A stretch of 64,000 nt of DNA from Delphinapterus leucas (Eukaryota > Chordata > Mammalia > Artiodactyla > Monodontidae): assembly GCF_002288925.2 (NCBI RefSeq), contig NW_022098008.1:604149-668148 (forward strand). Reading direction: 5' to 3'. Positions 62,401 through 64,000 of this stretch are shown here, piece after piece. The notes beneath the pieces were generated by a model. The model ran no database searches and had not been told where the DNA came from. It saw only the letters and a program-made list of their open reading frames with translations. Every line of letters begins with the position of its first letter. Within the stretch, counting starts at the first letter, position 1. The translations under genes were made by a program, and so were the position numbers.

Positions 62401-64000
62401 TGCGAGCAGTAAACGCGGGCCCAGGAGCCCAACACCCAGCAGAGACCCCAGCGCCACAGGCACATGGAGCCAGGGACTCTGCCCGAGAGCAACCCTGAGC
62501 ACAGGGAACTCACAGCTGGTCACAGGGCCCACCCAAGCCTCAGGAAGCTCAGAAACAAGAGCTTCCACCTCCTCCCGATTGTGTTCTCTACCGCCCGAGG
62601 AAAGAAAGAGGAAACAAACCCAGCCCAGGGCCCCAGGGCCTTGCCGCTGAGCCTGGCCAGAGGCGCAGGCAGCGAGGCCACGCAGACGCACAAGGCCCCA
62701 GGTCGCACCGACACTTCCCCCTCTTCCCGGCCAGGAGCACAGCCCTGCAAACCCCCCCAGTCATAGGGGCACCTGGACGGGGCCCCTCACCAGCGCTCCC
62801 GGCACGGGGCTCCAGGGCCGACACGGCGCCAGGGGCCACAGATGGAGGAGCGGCCATGGATCGGGGGGCCGGGGCGCCTCATTCTTCGGCTGCTCCTCCT
62901 GAAGCTACAGGCTTATCTGCACAGACCAGACCTCTGCTCTGAAGAGGGAGTTCCCGCTTTCTCATAAAAGCAAGGTGTAACCCTTTGTGCCCTGCTCTCT
63001 GTGCCGGGCCGCACTGCCCAGAGTTCCCCAGAAGGGAGCCCAGGGCAGCCATCCGCTGGAGCCCGGACGGCCCCTGACCGTCACCCTGGCCGGCCTCACA
63101 CTCCCAGAGCCGCTTGCAGACGCCTGCTCCCCGCAAGCAGCCCTGCTGCAAAGTGACTACGAGAGGGACGCCCCCAAAAAGCACCTGGCTGCGCGCACGG
63201 CAGCTGACACTCAGGCCAAACAGCAGCCTCTGCCCTCCAGCCTCACGTGCCCAGCAATGCGCAGCCCTTCAGGGGGGAACGGGAGACCCCCAGAGACCAG
63301 CCAGCGGCACCGTCTTCCCATCCGCCTGTGCCTCCAATGTCCGCCCCGAGCACGACCACAGTCCCGCTGCTGTGCCCCGAGGACACTGGCCCTGGGAAGG
63401 AACCCCCCGCCCAAGGCCACCCCCCCGCCCAGGGCAGGAGCCAGGACCTGCTCGGGTCTGCTCAGGACCGTGGCCACAGGCCTGCTGAGCAGAGACCTCC
63501 CTCCACGGCCGGGTCCCCCAGGGGCAGGGAAGTGAGGACAGCCCCCTCGCCTACTGGGTCCGACCTGGCAGACGCCCCTGGCCATCCCGGCCGCCCCCTG
63601 CTGGGTCTGTGGTGCCCCGAGCTGCAGTAAATCAAGACCCTGGGTGACCTGGGCCCACACAAGGCCCCTCACCCTCTCTAGGCAGGCCCCTCCTACAAAG
63701 GCCCCGCGAGAATTCACCACCACCACCACCAAGAGGAGAGTAAGCCCGCTGCCCATCTCCAAGCAAGGGACACGTGGGATCAATTATTTGAAAACAACGG
63801 GGTCCGCGCGGAGACCATGGGCTGCGGGGCCGTTCTGGTTCTGAAGCCCTGGCCGTGTGACCGTCCAGTCAGAGGAGCCTCTGAGCTGCAGGCTCTCTGT
63901 GCGGTGGGGGCCCCGTGTCACTGGGAGCTGCTCTGCCCAGGTGGGGCCACCTGCCCCCGTTCATAAGGTGGCTGTGGCCTCAAGCGCGGAGCGGCTGGCC
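53470..64000. other. SLC12A7 intron 1 (5' part of gene not reached)
   Basis: No exon encoding the KCC4 start (MPTNFTVVPV-type) was found on the minus strand up to 64000, so this is read as intron 1. It contains a CHR-type SINE and an AT-richer patch (55140-55470). The rest is GC-rich with many spurious open frames. Confidence 0.75.
56779..56979 (+). mobile_element. Cetacean CHR-type tRNA-derived SINE with target-site duplication
   Basis: The element starts gggcctccctggtggcgcag, has a pol III A-box-like TGGCGCAGTGG (56791-56801) and B-box-like GGTTTGTGCCC (56834-56844), and ends in an A-run. It is flanked by perfect 16-bp direct repeats (aaaaatcaaacgcttc) at 56763-56778 and 56980-56995. The short form ending gtgagaagcccgcgtaccgc is the type abundant in whales and dolphins. 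The intact duplication and low divergence mark a relatively recent insertion. Confidence 0.95.

Overview
This window is mammalian nuclear DNA, almost certainly from a cetacean. The main evidence is a young tRNA-derived SINE at 56779-56979. It has a perfect 16-bp target-site duplication and matches the short CHR-type SINE of whales and dolphins. The genes have vertebrate intron-exon structure, and the intervening DNA carries L1 fragments and ERVL-MaLR (MLT1-type) LTRs.

There are two protein-coding genes, arranged tail to tail. NKD2 (naked cuticle homolog 2, a Dishevelled-binding Wnt antagonist) lies on the plus strand. Seven coding exons, from 16932 to the stop codon ending at 21324, join in one open frame of 403 residues. 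The exons for the N-terminus were not found, so 1-16931 is most likely NKD2 intron. SLC12A7 (KCC4, the K-Cl cotransporter) lies on the minus strand. Twenty-three coding exons, from 53469 down to the stop at 27050, join without a frameshift into 1,042 codons. Only the first coding exon is missing; it should lie beyond 64000. The NKD2-SLC12A7 order and orientation match the human 5p15.33 region.

Layout: 1-16931, GC-rich non-coding DNA with a 10-bp polypyrimidine minisatellite (about 801-1246), MLT1 LTR fragments, an L1 3' end (about 6420-7120), a TG-rich microsatellite (7981-8152) and a 44-bp tandem duplication (8236-8324). 16932-21324, NKD2. 21325-27049, intergenic DNA with candidate poly(A) signals for both genes, CTCF-like motifs and an old L1 piece. 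27050-53469, SLC12A7, with minisatellites in several introns, a MaLR insertion with its LTR, a retroviral LTR, and a 100-N assembly gap at 32837-32936 inside a CATC repeat. 53470-64000, SLC12A7 intron 1, containing the SINE.

I found no new biological system here. The points most worth checking are a Gly at the first calcium-ligand position of the NKD2 EF-hand, a C-rich (G-rich in the transcript) minisatellite that fills SLC12A7 intron 19 up to the splice donor, and two SLC12A7 donors that share an atypical GTATC sequence. Family comparisons rest on remembered human and mouse proteins; no alignment was run.
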